Positions 37,990-47,630 of a stretch of DNA of 64,000 bases are shown here, piece by piece. A program made the translations under genes and the position numbers. The notes beneath the pieces are model-generated. The model ran no database searches. It saw only the letters and a program-made list of their open reading frames with translations, and was not told where the DNA came from. The stretch spans positions 161,377-225,376 of the forward strand of contig NZ_JYJK01000007.1 of the NCBI RefSeq assembly GCF_003263785.1, given 5' to 3'. Position 1 is the stretch's first letter, and every line of letters starts with the position of its first letter. This DNA is from Vibrio variabilis. GTDB lineage: Bacteria; Pseudomonadota; Gammaproteobacteria; Enterobacterales; Vibrionaceae.

Positions 37990-38265
37990 GTGGGACTGTT
38001 TTCAAAATTGTTTGGTGGCGGGAAATCGCCAGAGCCAAAGCAAGTCGAACCTGTTGAGTACAAAGGGTTCCTCATTTACCAAGAAGCCATTGCAGAAAAT
38101 GGCCAATATCGTATCGCTGGTCGAATCACCAAGACATTTGACGACGAAGTGAAAGAGCATCGATTCATTCGCTCTGATGTACTTGGAACTGAGGGGGACG
38201 CCAACGAGCTGATGCTCAAGAAAGCGCAAATGTTCATAGATCAAATGGGTGACACGATTTTTTAA
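37990..38265 (+). CDS. HlyU-family small protein (PF10115)
   Basis: A 91-residue soluble protein matching the PF10115 'HlyU transcriptional activator' family: MGLFSKLFGGG at the start and EYKGFLIYQEAIAENGQYRIAGRI in the core. The start is GTG at 37990 with AAGGAA upstream. Despite the family name it has no helix-turn-helix and is unrelated to the ArsR-type HlyU repressor, so regulatory function is unproven. Confidence 0.85.
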   Translation: MGLFSKLFGGGKSPEPKQVEPVEYKGFLIYQEAIAENGQYRIAGRITKTFDDEVKEHRFIRSDVLGTEGDANELMLKKAQMFIDQMGDTIF

Positions 38266-38373
38266 CATCCCTTTTTGATGCATTTTTGTTCTGGAAAGAC
38301 CAGTTTCAGTTGATTGATTTAATTGACGTTGGTCATCTGTTTGCAGCAAATATTGTCATAATATGACCTACTT

Positions 38374-38448
38374 ACACGAAAATTTCCCAAGCATAGGTAA
38401 TATTGCACTGGTATGACCTCCAAATTGGGGTTTTCGTGTGGTTTTTTT
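38374..38448 (+). promoter_or_regulatory. Long stem-loop with T run upstream of pntA
   Basis: ACACGAAAATTTCCCAA (38374-38390) can pair with TTGGGGTTTTCGTGT (38425-38439), leaving a 34-base loop, and is followed by seven T (38442-38448). It begins 109 bases after the HlyU-family stop and ends 138 before pntA. It could terminate a small RNA or a leader transcript. The rest of the 38266-38586 gap shows nothing else. Confidence 0.5.
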
Positions 38449-38586
38449 ACTAGATTAGTTTGTTTAAAAGTCATTACTTTCCGTTATATGTAATGAAATT
38501 ATGTATTTCAGTTACAAATAGCTTGATGTTACGAACTCAGTTGGTTAAAAAAGAACAATACTTCTGCCAATAGTTAAGGAATAGCT

Positions 38587-40125
38587 ATGCAAATTGGTGT
38601 GCCAAAAGAAACTCTCGCGGGAGAAACGCGAGTCGCTGCAACGCCGAAATCGGTCGAGCAGCTGTTAAAGCTGGGGTTTGATGTCTCAGTGGAATCGCAA
38701 GCGGGTGTGCTTGCAAGCTTCGATGACGCGGCTTATGAAGCTGCTGGAGCAACGATTATCTCTTCACAAGAAGTGTGGCAGTCAGACTTAGTTCTGAAAG
38801 TAAATGCGCCAAACGATGAAGAAATTGAATCACTTAAAGAAGGCGCGAGCCTGATTAGCTTTGTCTGGCCAGCTCAAAATCCAGAGTTAATGGAAAAGCT
38901 TTCTAGCAAAAACATTAACGTCATGGCGATGGACGCGGTTCCGCGTATTTCTCGTGCTCAAGCTCTTGATGCACTGAGTTCCATGGCGAACATTGCAGGT
39001 TATCGTGCCGTTGTTGAAGCAGCACATGAATTTGGCCGATTCTTCACAGGTCAAATTACGGCGGCGGGTAAAGTACCACCTGCGAAAGTATTTGTGGCAG
39101 GTGCCGGCGTTGCGGGTCTTGCAGCAATTGGTGCAGCGGGTAGCTTAGGTGCGATTGTTCGTGCGTTTGACGTTCGCCCAGAAGTAAAAGAGCAAGTTGA
39201 ATCAATGGGTGCTGACTTCCTAGAAGTTGACTACCAAGAAAATACCGGCTCTGGCGATGGTTACGCCAAAGAGATGTCTGATGACTTCAATAAAAAAGCG
39301 GCTGAGCTTTATATGGAGCAAGCGAAAGACGTCGATATCATCATCACTACGGCACTTATTCCTGGCCGTCCAGCTCCAAAACTTGTTACGAAAGAAATGG
39401 TTGACGCCATGAAGCCAGGTAGCGTTATTGTTGACCTTGCTGCAGCAAACGGCGGTAACTGTGAATACACAGTGGCAGATCAAGTGATTACCACTGAAAA
39501 TGGCGTAAAAGTGATCGGCTACACAGACATGGTGGGTCGTCTTCCAACTCAGTCTTCTCAGCTTTATGCGACAAACCTTGTTAACCTTCTAAAACTGCTT
39601 TGCAAAGAGAAAGATGGCAATATCGACATCAACTTTGAAGACGTCGTTCTTCGTGGTGTCACTGTCGTTAAAGAAGGTGAGGTCACATGGCCAGCGCCAC
39701 CGATTCAAGTTTCAGCGCAACCAGAGGCGCCAAAAGCGGAAGCACCAAAACCTGCTGAAAAAGTAGAAGAACCAACGTCTCCTGTTAAAAAACTGGCTGG
39801 CCTTGTTGCAGCAGTAGGTGTGTTTGGTTGGGTTGCCTCTGTTGCTCCAGCAGCATTCTTATCTCACTTTACTGTTTTTGTACTGGCTTGTGTGGTCGGT
39901 TACTACGTTGTATGGAACGTAACTCACGCTCTTCATACTCCGCTTATGTCAGTGACAAATGCGATCTCAGGCATCATTGTTGTTGGTGCACTTCTGCAGA
40001 TTGGTCAAGGTAATGGCGTTGTTTCTTTCTTGGCGTTTATTGCTGTATTGATTGCCAGTATCAACATCTTCGGTGGTTTCACCGTCACCAAGCGCATGCT
40101 TGAAATGTTCCGTAAAGATAAATAA
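38587..40125 (+). CDS. pntA: NAD(P) transhydrogenase subunit alpha
   Basis: A 512-residue subunit of the proton-pumping transhydrogenase that makes NADPH from NADH. Domain I (about 1-380) is an alanine-dehydrogenase-like NAD(H)-binding fold with [24 protein letters not shown] and the mobile loop near [10 protein letters not shown]. An Ala/Pro/Glu/Lys-rich linker (about 378-395) follows, then four C-terminal helices of the membrane domain. pntB starts 9 bases later. The frame is intact. Confidence 0.97.
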   Translation: MQIGVPKETLAGETRVAATPKSVEQLLKLGFDVSVESQAGVLASFDDAAYEAAGATIISSQEVWQSDLVLKVNAPNDEEIESLKEGASLISFVWPAQNPELMEKLSSKNINVMAMDAVPRISRAQALDALSSMANIAGYRAVVEAAHEFGRFFTGQITAAGKVPPAKVFVAGAGVAGLAAIGAAGSLGAIVRAFDVRPEVKEQVESMGADFLEVDYQENTGSGDGYAKEMSDDFNKKAAELYMEQAKDVDIIITTALIPGRPAPKLVTKEMVDAMKPGSVIVDLAAANGGNCEYTVADQVITTENGVKVIGYTDMVGRLPTQSSQLYATNLVNLLKLLCKEKDGNIDINFEDVVLRGVTVVKEGEVTWPAPPIQVSAQPEAPKAEAPKPAEKVEEPTSPVKKLAGLVAAVGVFGWVASVAPAAFLSHFTVFVLACVVGYYVVWNVTHALHTPLMSVTNAISGIIVVGALLQIGQGNGVVSFLAFIAVLIASINIFGGFTVTKRMLEMFRKDK

Positions 40126-40134
40126 GGAGTCACA

Positions 40135-41538
40135 ATGTCTGCAGGATTAGTACAAGCAGCTTACATTGTAGCTGCACTATTTTTTATCATGAGTTTGGCG
40201 GGACTGTCTAAGCAAGAGTCAGCTCGTAACGGTAACTACTATGGTATCGCGGGTATGACGATCGCACTGATTGCGACCATCTTCAGCCCAGATGCTCAAG
40301 GCTTTGCCTGGATCATTGTCGCAATGGTTATCGGCGCAGCGATTGGTATTTTCTACGCTAAAAAAGTAGAAATGACTGAAATGCCAGAATTGGTTGCGAT
40401 TCTCCACAGCTTTGTAGGTTTGGCAGCGGTACTTGTTGGTTACAACAGCTATATCGATCCACCGGCGATCCCAAATATTGAAACATTGGCAGAAGCTGAA
40501 GTTCACGCTCACCACGTTATTCACCTAGTGGAAGTGTTCTTAGGTGTGTTCATCGGTGCAGTGACCTTCACGGGTTCTATTGTTGCGTTCGGAAAACTAC
40601 GCGGTGTCATTTCATCGTCGCCACTCAGTATTCCTCACAAACATAAGTGGAACCTAGCAGCTGTCGTTGTTTCAACACTACTCATGATCTACTTCGTGAA
40701 GGCTGATGGCAGCATGTTCGCGCTATTAGTAATGACAGCGATTGCTCTTGTGTTTGGTTACCACTTGGTCGCTTCTATCGGTGGTGCGGATATGCCAGTT
40801 GTGGTTTCAATGCTGAACTCGTACTCAGGTTGGGCAGCAGCAGCGGCAGGTTTCATGTTGTCGAATGACCTTCTCATTGTAACAGGTGCTTTGGTCGGTT
40901 CGTCTGGTGCGATCCTTTCTTACATCATGTGTAAAGCAATGAACCGCTCGTTCATCAGTGTTATTGCTGGCGGATTTGGTCAAGAAGTTGTCATTTCTAG
41001 TGATGAAGAACAGGGCGAACACCGCGAGACGTCTGCAGAAGAAGTTGCTGAGATGCTGAAGAACAGCAAATCGGTAATTATCACTCCTGGATACGGTATG
41101 GCGGTAGCACAAGCTCAATACCCAGTTCATGAAATCACTGAAAAACTACGCGCACAAGGCGTTGAAGTTCGCTTCGGTATTCACCCAGTAGCGGGTCGTC
41201 TACCAGGTCACATGAACGTACTACTAGCAGAAGCGAAAGTACCGTATGACATCGTTCTTGAAATGGACGAGCTAAATGATGACTTCGGCGACACTGATAC
41301 GGTTCTTGTAATCGGTGCGAACGATACGGTTAACCCTGCGGCACTTGAAGATCCAAACAGCCCAATTGCTGGTATGCCAGTACTGGAAGTTTGGAATGCG
41401 CAAAACGTTATCGTGTTTAAACGCTCGATGAACACCGGTTATGCAGGCGTTCAAAACCCACTGTTCTTTAAAGAAAATACGTCAATGCTATTTGGCGATG
41501 CGAAAGACAGTGTCGATGCAATTTCAAAAGCGCTGTAA
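40135..41538 (+). CDS. pntB: NAD(P) transhydrogenase subunit beta
   Basis: A 467-residue subunit carrying about nine membrane helices (1-270) with the proton-path histidine region ([14 protein letters not shown]), and the NADP(H)-binding domain III (about 285-467) with [16 protein letters not shown] and [10 protein letters not shown]. Operon with pntA, closed by a terminator. Confidence 0.97.
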   Translation: MSAGLVQAAYIVAALFFIMSLAGLSKQESARNGNYYGIAGMTIALIATIFSPDAQGFAWIIVAMVIGAAIGIFYAKKVEMTEMPELVAILHSFVGLAAVLVGYNSYIDPPAIPNIETLAEAEVHAHHVIHLVEVFLGVFIGAVTFTGSIVAFGKLRGVISSSPLSIPHKHKWNLAAVVVSTLLMIYFVKADGSMFALLVMTAIALVFGYHLVASIGGADMPVVVSMLNSYSGWAAAAAGFMLSNDLLIVTGALVGSSGAILSYIMCKAMNRSFISVIAGGFGQEVVISSDEEQGEHRETSAEEVAEMLKNSKSVIITPGYGMAVAQAQYPVHEITEKLRAQGVEVRFGIHPVAGRLPGHMNVLLAEAKVPYDIVLEMDELNDDFGDTDTVLVIGANDTVNPAALEDPNSPIAGMPVLEVWNAQNVIVFKRSMNTGYAGVQNPLFFKENTSMLFGDAKDSVDAISKAL

Positions 41539-41572
41539 GACGCACTCAGTCATTACAAGCTCTTAACTCTTT

Positions 41573-41598
41573 AAAGCCAGCAATTGCTGGCTTTTTTT
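41573..41598 (+). terminator. Terminator after pntAB
   Basis: AAAGCCAG-CAATTG-CTGGCTTTTTTT: strong stem and seven-T run. Confidence 0.92.
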
Positions 41599-41714
41599 GT
41601 ACATATTGACATCAACAAACAGTGAATTAACAAAATAATTGCGTGCAACTAGCTTTCTTCTTGCCGATAATGTGTAAAAATCCATGCCAATAAACGATCT
41701 ACAAGACGCGTCTT

Positions 41715-43169
41715 TTGAAGAACTTACTTTACACCTTATTGCTGTCTCTGCCTCTTAGCTATTCCCACACGGTAATGGCTGAGTCTTTGCCTGAACGAAT
41801 CGATAAGTTCGTAGAGTTTTTCGATTATGAACAAGCGACTGCCTCTTACGATGTGCGAGTCATTCAAGCCGATTACCCGACGCAGCTACTGACGCCGGTA
41901 TCCATGTTGCCGCAAACGACTAAGTATCCGCTTAAGGAGATACAGCAGTTATATCGCTTAGCAGAAAACTGCAGCGGTACTTTGCCACTCAGCCCATTAA
42001 TCACTGAGCCTTTGGTCTATACTCGGGCAATGTGTGGCGGGCGTCAGCTTTCAACTAAGTGGTTTGCTCGAAGTGGTTTGATTCACCCGGGCGGAGGGAC
42101 TTATGCCGCGCGATATATCATCAAGTATCCGGATAAAAAAGACGCGCTGCAAAAGTACATGCACATTAAAGAGCGTGAACTAGCACCTCCTGGCTCTTTG
42201 TTAGGGCGCCTACAAATTATGGATGAAGCGACAGTGATTTCACTGATCCGTGGCTCATCTATGTTTGTCGAGAACTCCGAACTTTGGCTAAGGCGAGGGG
42301 ATAGTTACTACTTGTTCGACTCTGCTATCTGGCGCGAGAATGCCAAGCAAGCGGGATTGAACTTTAAATTAGCTTCACAGACGAACACGTGTTTCGTACA
42401 ACGAGGCAATTTGTGTTGGGAAGTAGAAGATCATTCTGATGTGTTAAGAATCAGCATGATCGTACTGATCATTGCCAATATCTTGTTGGTCATCGGTTGG
42501 TCCATCTATCGCTGGAACTCCAAACGACAAGAGATGAAAAGTCGTATGTTGGTTCTGCAAATATTGACTCACGAGCTACGAACTCCGATCGCAAGCTTGT
42601 CTTTGACGGTGGAAGGTTTTCGTCGAGAATTTGAGCACTTACCAGAAACTGTATATGATGAATTTCGACGCCTGTGTGAAGACACTCGTCGACTGCGACA
42701 ATTGGCGGAAGCCAGTAAAGACTATTTGCAGTCAGACAATAAGCCGTTAGCGACTGAATGGCTGCCTTCTGTACAAGATTGGCTAAGCTATAAAGCAGAA
42801 GAAGAGTTTGAAGCTGACGTAAAATTGACTATCAATCAAGATGTAGCCGCTAAAATTAACATCTATTGGCTTGGAACCTGTATCGACAACTTGATTCGCA
42901 ACGCAATCAAATATGGTGTTGCACCTGTGAGCGTCAATGTCGTGACGTCATCGAACTCACTCAAAATTGAAGTGATAGACAACGGACAATTAACGGCTAG
43001 GGACTGGCGAGAGCTTCGTAAGCCATTTGTAAGTAAGGCCGGTTTAGGGCTGGGGCTTACAATAGTAGAATCCATGGTTGGTCGAATGGGCGGTAAAATG
43101 TCCCTAGTTGGCCCACCAACAACTTTTATATTGGAGATACCTTGTGAAACAGACACTGCTACTTGTTGA
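41715..43169 (+). CDS. vxrA: Sensor histidine kinase VxrA (WigK/VbrK)
   Basis: A 484-residue inner-membrane kinase of the VxrA family. A signal/TM segment (about 1-22) precedes a periplasmic DUF3404-type domain (about 23-245), a second TM (about 250-272), a histidine-kinase core with LTHELRTPIASLSL (His286) and an ATP-binding domain with NLIRNAIKYG and GLGLTIVESMV. Homologues sense cell-wall damage (WigK in V. cholerae) and beta-lactams (VbrK in V. parahaemolyticus) and control cell-wall synthesis, T6SS and biofilm. The start is TTG at 41715 without a clear ribosome site. It overlaps vxrB by 26 bases. Confidence 0.93.
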   Translation: MKNLLYTLLLSLPLSYSHTVMAESLPERIDKFVEFFDYEQATASYDVRVIQADYPTQLLTPVSMLPQTTKYPLKEIQQLYRLAENCSGTLPLSPLITEPLVYTRAMCGGRQLSTKWFARSGLIHPGGGTYAARYIIKYPDKKDALQKYMHIKERELAPPGSLLGRLQIMDEATVISLIRGSSMFVENSELWLRRGDSYYLFDSAIWRENAKQAGLNFKLASQTNTCFVQRGNLCWEVEDHSDVLRISMIVLIIANILLVIGWSIYRWNSKRQEMKSRMLVLQILTHELRTPIASLSLTVEGFRREFEHLPETVYDEFRRLCEDTRRLRQLAEASKDYLQSDNKPLATEWLPSVQDWLSYKAEEEFEADVKLTINQDVAAKINIYWLGTCIDNLIRNAIKYGVAPVSVNVVTSSNSLKIEVIDNGQLTARDWRELRKPFVSKAGLGLGLTIVESMVGRMGGKMSLVGPPTTFILEIPCETDTATC

Positions 43170-43803
43170 AGACGACAAGAATCTAGCTGATGGCCTATTG
43201 GTAAGTTTGGAACTAGCGGGTTATAACGTCCTGCACGCCGAGCTTATTTCTCAGGTCGAACAGTATTGGGAACAAGCAGACTTGGTAATTCTCGACAGAC
43301 AACTTCCTGATGGTGACTCTGTAGAACACCTAGCGGGTTGGAAGCAAACCAAAGATGTTCCAGTTATTTTGCTCACTGCATTGGTGACCGTTAAAGATAA
43401 AGTCACCGGTCTTGATGCGGGTGCAAACGACTACCTAACAAAACCATTTGCGGAAGCAGAGCTATTTGCACGTATTCGTGCTCAGCTTCGTGCACCGGAA
43501 GCGGATGCTGAAGATGCATCAAAAGTAGTAACCGAAAGCCTTGTCATTGATAAAGCGACGCGTGAAGTGAACTACAAAGGTGATTTTATTACGCTAACAC
43601 GTACAGAGTTTGACCTACTGTTATTCTTAGCGAGCAACTTAGGTCGTGTGTTTACTCGTGATGAACTGCTTGACCACGTATGGGGTTATAACCACTTCCC
43701 AACAACTCGTACCGTTGATACACACGTACTTCAACTTCGTCAAAAGCTTCCGGGTTTGGAAATTGAAACACTTCGCGGTGTTGGCTACAAAATGAAGGGC
43801 TAA
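43144..43803 (+). CDS. vxrB: OmpR-family response regulator VxrB (WigR/VbrR)
   Basis: A 219-residue regulator: receiver domain with the phosphoacceptor aspartate in LVILDRQLPDGDSV and the lysine in NDYLTKPFAEAE, then a winged-helix DNA-binding domain (about 125-215) ending LRQKLPGLEIETLRGVGYKMKG. The GTG at 43144 with GGAG upstream gives the usual MKQTLLLVEDDK start; an ATG at 43108 inside vxrA would add 12 residues. Partner of VxrA. Its stop and the vxrC start overlap by one base. Confidence 0.95.
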   Translation: MKQTLLLVEDDKNLADGLLVSLELAGYNVLHAELISQVEQYWEQADLVILDRQLPDGDSVEHLAGWKQTKDVPVILLTALVTVKDKVTGLDAGANDYLTKPFAEAELFARIRAQLRAPEADAEDASKVVTESLVIDKATREVNYKGDFITLTRTEFDLLLFLASNLGRVFTRDELLDHVWGYNHFPTTRTVDTHVLQLRQKLPGLEIETLRGVGYKMKG

Positions 43804-44680
43804 TGGTTAACGCACGTAAACTTGCAATCATAGCGTTACTGTCGGCATCAACATCTGTTGGTGCCGATTGGTTTGAGGGTACCTCAACCATTTCTCAAGC
43901 GCATAAGCATTTACTCAATAATGATCTGGAATCGATGTTCCAATCGTTGGTTGAAGAGTGGCAACAGCAGCCAAGTAAAAGCATAAGATCGCATATCAAT
44001 AAGCTGTTTCTACAATCACTTAGTGTCGATTGTGGTAAAGGCTATTCATCGCAGGCGTTACCTGATTGGGTAGAAAATGTTGTCGTCAAGCAGCAAACGA
44101 TCCAAAGTCCAGGTCGAGACACATATTTATCAACGATTGAACTGGACTCAAATAAAGTCGTTTCGGAAATCAGCCTTAAGCGTTGGGTTGATAAACGAGT
44201 ATCAAACGACAGTGAGTTTTATATAAATGGAAGCAGTGACAGCGTCACTGATGTCACCACATACGGTATTCGCTATAATCTCGCATCGCCACTAGAAGTC
44301 GGTTTATACCGTTTAGATGTTTCATTAGTGAACGGCGAAAGCTGGAGCCAATGGCTAATATTGACGAATCAGCGTTAAAGCAAACGGTCAGGTGGGCATC
44401 AAAAGATAAGTGGCAGGTAGAAAAGAACGCGCTTCTCAACCCATATTGCCCCTTGCCAAAACTTGAAGTGGGACTGTTTGATTACATCGATGGAAAATAT
44501 ACTCAGGTCTGGGGGCAGGAATATGAATCAGATTATCCAACCACACTAGATACCAAAGGTATTGCACCCGACCGATATGTGCTAGCTGTGTCTATGAAGC
44601 AAAGTCGCTGGCAAGGGCCAATTCGATTTGAGCGCGCGCAGATCATAAACAAGACTTTTGATGTATCTGCAGACGAGTAG
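43803..44680 (+). CDS. vxrC: VxrC, DUF2861-family exported protein, frameshifted
   Basis: Restoring one base near 44376 joins two ORFs into a 292-residue protein. A signal peptide (about 1-20, ending SVGA) precedes a region with one cysteine pair candidate (VDCGKGYSSQ) and, after the break, NPYCPLPKLEVGLFDYIDG, as expected for DUF2861. Third gene of the vxr operon; in V. cholerae the C, D and E genes contribute to the operon's phenotypes but have no defined biochemical role. It is the likely periplasmic accessory of VxrA. Confidence 0.78.
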
Positions 44681-44773
44681 CACATTTTCACTTATTTTCT
44701 AGCTAACTCGCTAAAGTATTTATAATTTACGCCGTTAATACCTACACAAAGGATTAACGGCGTTATTTTTTAT

Positions 44774-45917
44774 ATGAAGACCAAACTAAAAACCCTCGCT
44801 TTACTCGTAACTACTGCAACGGCATCAAGCCAACTCGCAGCGTCGACGCTTTCGATCGATGCAAGAGGAGATGCAATGGGGGCACGGGTGTTGTGTCTGC
44901 TTCATATTTAACCGCACCTTTCTATAACCCGGCTTTAACGGCCATTTACCGCCGCAATGACGATGCTGGGATGTTAGTACCAACCTTGGCATTAATTACG
45001 ATGATCAAGACAACCTCTTAGACAAAGTCGACGATGCATTCAGTGCAGCTGACCGCAATGACGCGGCAGCCACTCAAGCAGCATTGCAAGCGTTAGATGG
45101 TACGCAAGCGAAAGTCGATTTTGGTGGTGCTGTTGCATTTGGCCTTCCAAATCGATTTGTTGCGGCGAACGTATTTGGTAAAGCTTACGTTGAAAACGTT
45201 GCAACGCCTGATATCGCTCCCGATCAGGGTGACCCTGTCACACAGGCGCAAAAGACCGCAATCAAAACTGCTTCTGTTGCTGTAACAGAACTAGGGATAT
45301 CATTAGCGAAATACCAAACCTTGCTTGGCCAGCACTTCTCATTTGGAATTTCGCCGAAATTGCAGAGAATCTACACCTATACCAGTGTGAACTCACTTCA
45401 AGATTTTAAGTTTGACAACATTCGAGAGGACTCAACAGGTGAAACCGCGTTTAACTTGGATGCTGGTGCCTTGTGGTTTCATGGCCCGTTCCGTGCTGGT
45501 ATCTCTGCAAGAAACATGCTTTCAAGAACAATTGATACCAAAAGTGGCTTCGTAACAGTAGGCGGGCGTGATGTCGCCTATGGCTACCAATACCAGTTAC
45601 AGCCGCTCTATACGGTAGGTGCTGGCTTCATTGCTGACTATTTCCAGCTATCGGTGGACTATGATTTGAATAAAGAGAAAAAATTCACTCAGTTTGATGA
45701 CGATGTACAAATGTTCCGTGCCGGTATTGAGGTCGACTTAGTTCGTCAAATACAGTTAAGGGGAGGGTATCACAAAAACCTCGCTCGAGATTCTGAAGGA
45801 ACACTAACGGCTGGTATTGGACTAAGTCCACTTAATCTGTTTGAACTTTCTGTTGCAGCAAGCTATACATCTCCTCAAGCGATGGGAGCATCAGTCAATT
45901 TTCTTGCAACCTACTAA
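44774..45917 (+). CDS. vxrD: VxrD, TraF-like outer-membrane protein, two frameshifts
   Basis: With one G restored near 44881 (expected MGGTGVVSASY) and one near 44989 (expected TLGINYDDQD), a 381-residue exported protein. A signal peptide (about 1-23) precedes the 'conjugal transfer TraF' family (PF13729) pattern SIDARGDAMGGTG...AFYNPAL-like, then a beta-barrel pattern ending GASVNFLATY. The family name comes from a plasmid protein, but here the gene belongs to a chromosomal operon and resembles FadL-like barrels. Naming it vxrD relies on my recall that V. cholerae VCA0568 is the TraF-like gene. Confidence 0.75.
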
Positions 45918-45951
45918 TCTAAATCCCTTGCGCTTAACTTGAATTCGTCTA

Positions 45952-45992
45952 TAGTCCTCCAATTACTCATGTCCGTAGTAATTGGAGGACTA
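45952..45992 (+). promoter_or_regulatory. Perfect 15-bp hairpin enclosing the vxrE ribosome binding site
   Basis: Bases 45952-45966 (TAGTCCTCCAATTAC) and 45978-45992 (GTAATTGGAGGACTA) are exact reverse complements with an 11-base loop. The 3' arm contains GGAGGA, the Shine-Dalgarno of vxrE, whose ATG is at 45994. In the mRNA the ribosome site would be fully paired. No T run follows, so it is not an intrinsic terminator. Confidence 0.8.
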
Positions 45993-45993
45993 A

Positions 45994-46149
45994 ATGTTTG
46001 ATGATTTACCAACACTAAGCCACGAAGAGCAACAAGCGGCCGTCGAAAAAATTCAAGAGCTCATGAAGCAGGGCATCAGTACCGCCCAAGCAATCAAGAT
46101 AGTAGCGGAAGAAATTCGTGAAGAAATGAGTAATAAAGAAGACCATTAA
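45994..46149 (+). CDS. vxrE: VxrE, UPF0181 (YoaH-family) small protein
   Basis: A 51-residue soluble helical protein: [20 protein letters not shown] then [20 protein letters not shown]. It matches E. coli YoaH closely in the LPxLxHEQQQ and GxSxxQAIxxVAEE patterns. It is too short for a usual ORF list. It follows vxrD by 76 bases and ends with a terminator. As I recall, the V. cholerae vxr operon also ends with a UPF0181 gene (VCA0569). Function unknown. Confidence 0.88.
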   Translation: MFDDLPTLSHEEQQAAVEKIQELMKQGISTAQAIKIVAEEIREEMSNKEDH

Positions 46150-46166
46150 TCGCGAACAGCATAATC

Positions 46167-46192
46167 AGCCCACCTAAAGGTGGGCTTTTTTG
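46167..46192 (+). terminator. Terminator of the vxr operon
   Basis: AGCCCACC-TAAA-GGTGGGCTTTTTT: strong stem and T run 18 bases after vxrE. Confidence 0.92.
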
Positions 46193-46841
46193 TGCTTGAA
46201 ATCCATCCATATACAAGTCGAATACTTTGCCTCTGGCGCCCGCACATCCTTTAAATAGATAGGGTATTTATAACGCAATCCATTAAATTCAACGAGTTAC
46301 AACAGGATAAAACTCTAACGAAGTGCCCAGATATATATTTCGTTGTAATTAAATTACAAGATCGCTTTCAGTGAATTTAAGTGCCAGTGTTTTATGCTGC
46401 TTGTGATTTGGAGGATTCAAGGACAGTAGGCGTTTACAAACCTTTTCCTTTTAATGGTTACTATTTTCACTCTGGATGAGAACCTATTAGCTTTCTAGCC
46501 AGCTAAAAGAACCAGTCCAAGTAAACACCTTTAATTACGCTGTAACTTTTACGTTTGATTGCACGTTGTTTGGTTTTTATTTCTGAGTCGATCAAGGCTT
46601 TTAAATTGGTTTAGGAGGACACGAACGAGTCGTTTCTGAACGGCATCTAAAGTTACGATGTCACTTGAGTTTATTAGAAGAAGTACTAACGCACTATAAC
46701 TCAGCGTGCCAATTGCTTGTTTAAAACAGTTAGAGGTGATTGTGAGATAGAACTTGAGCATCATATTGACCAAATCCGTCTAGATGTGAGGTGATAGCAA
46801 CACATCAATCTGCATAAAGCTCTAAGTGACAATGTAACTAA
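46193..46841. other. Degenerate AT-rich gap, no recognisable gene
   Basis: I find no gene here that I can support. A reverse-strand 74-codon ORF (46549-46773) lacks a ribosome site and family resemblance. Together with the next two entries this forms a 1.4-kb island between vxrE and yciH that I do not expect in V. cholerae. Confidence 0.5.
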
Positions 46842-47203
46842 CTGTGCCGAAGCTATCAGTCCATTCATGGCTTCAACAGCGTTCGTGAAACGATTTATCG
46901 TGTTGCACCAAAGAAAGAAAATGGCTCAGAAAACAACGCACGTTTTATGGCAAAAGGTATTGGTGTTGGATCAACATCAGTAGTAACGAGCTACTCGCCA
47001 AGATGCTGTATACCATGTCCGTCATGGAAGTCGGTCGCAATTGCAGTGTTGCGGATGCAATGCAAAGAGTGCAGCGTGCAACTGGCATGACCAAAACTGA
47101 AATCGTTCAACGTGTTACAGTGGGCGTTACCGTTGCCTTTAAAACGGTGGTCATTTTTGCTAACCACTATAAGCTCGAAACAGTTGCTTTAGTAAGCGCC
47201 TGA
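46842..47203 (+). pseudogene. Unidentified gene fragment, frame-broken
   Basis: One frame reads SIHGFNSVRETIYRVAPKKE and on to MAKGIGVGSTSVVT up to about 46987. After a one-base shift it continues ELLAKMLYTMSVMEVGRNCS and DAMQRVQRATGMTKTEIVQRV. The codon use and helical pattern look like real protein, but there is no start, the ends run into stops, and I do not recognise the family. It is most likely the remains of an accessory or plasmid-derived gene. Its 3' end overlaps the transposase remnant on the opposite strand. Confidence 0.4.
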
Positions 47204-47390
47204 CATGTCGAGTAGAGATATTCAAAATATCAGCAGCGTCGATTTGTCGTAAGCGTTTTTCTCGCACACCCGTCAGGACTTTGAATCGATTAATCTCGTG
47301 ATTACTCATAGCAATTAACTCCTCATAAGCTAACTACGAATTAAGCTTAGGAGGACATTTTAAAGTTGCTCAAACCGGACATTACTATAT
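47160..47390 (-). mobile_element. Remnant of an ISNCY-type insertion sequence (N-terminal transposase fragment)
   Basis: The reverse strand from an ATG at 47309 (TGAGGAG ribosome site upstream) encodes SNHEINRFKVLTGVREKRL and a helix-turn-helix AADILNISTRHVRRLLKQL, then stops at 47160-47162 after 49 residues. This is the start of ISNCY/IS1202-like transposases, which are normally over 400 residues. Upstream, a repeated TGTCC (in TGTCCGGTTTGAG at about 47377-47389 and again near 47355) looks like the left end of the element. The rest of the element is gone. Confidence 0.6.
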
Positions 47391-47535
47391 TGCTCTTACA
47401 ATCTCACTTCGCATTATGTATATTATGTTAAATAAAGCATGGCTGAGCTTAAATTAATTCCCTTATTAGCTCCCCTATGTCACAAAACTTTCCCAATTTA
47501 ACCATAACGATGATTTACCATAAAATACCTAATAA

Positions 47536-47570
47536 CCACATTATCTTAATCTACGATTTAGATAATGTGG
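47536..47570. repeat. 11-bp inverted repeat, AT-rich
   Basis: CCACATTATCT (47536-47546) and AGATAATGTGG (47560-47570) are perfect reverse complements with a 13-base spacer; flanking AA/TT extends the arms. It sits just outside the yciH terminator at the edge of the decayed island. Confidence 0.5.
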
Positions 47571-47582
47571 TTTTAGATACAC

Positions 47583-47620
47583 AAAAGCCAGCACCTAAAC
47601 TGTACTGGCTTTTGTTTTAT
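47583..47620 (-). terminator. Terminator of the yciH unit
   Basis: Read on the reverse strand, AAAAGCCAGTAC pairs with GTGCTGGCTTTT around a short loop, followed by TTTGTG. A T-rich side on the forward strand may also stop rightward transcription. Confidence 0.75.
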
Positions 47621-47630
47621 TCTGGTGTCA

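Noticed and set aside
37990..38265. Calling this gene the persulfide-sensing HlyU
   Set aside because: It belongs to PF10115, lacks a helix-turn-helix and has no cysteine pair; the ArsR-type sensor is at 14997-15290.
44351..44680. Separate gene after vxrC
   Set aside because: Its first codons have no ribosome site and it continues the DUF2861 protein once one base is restored near 44376.
46549..46773. Reverse-strand 74-codon ORF in the decayed island
   Set aside because: No ribosome binding site, no recognisable domain, and no neighbour in operon. Likely a chance ORF.
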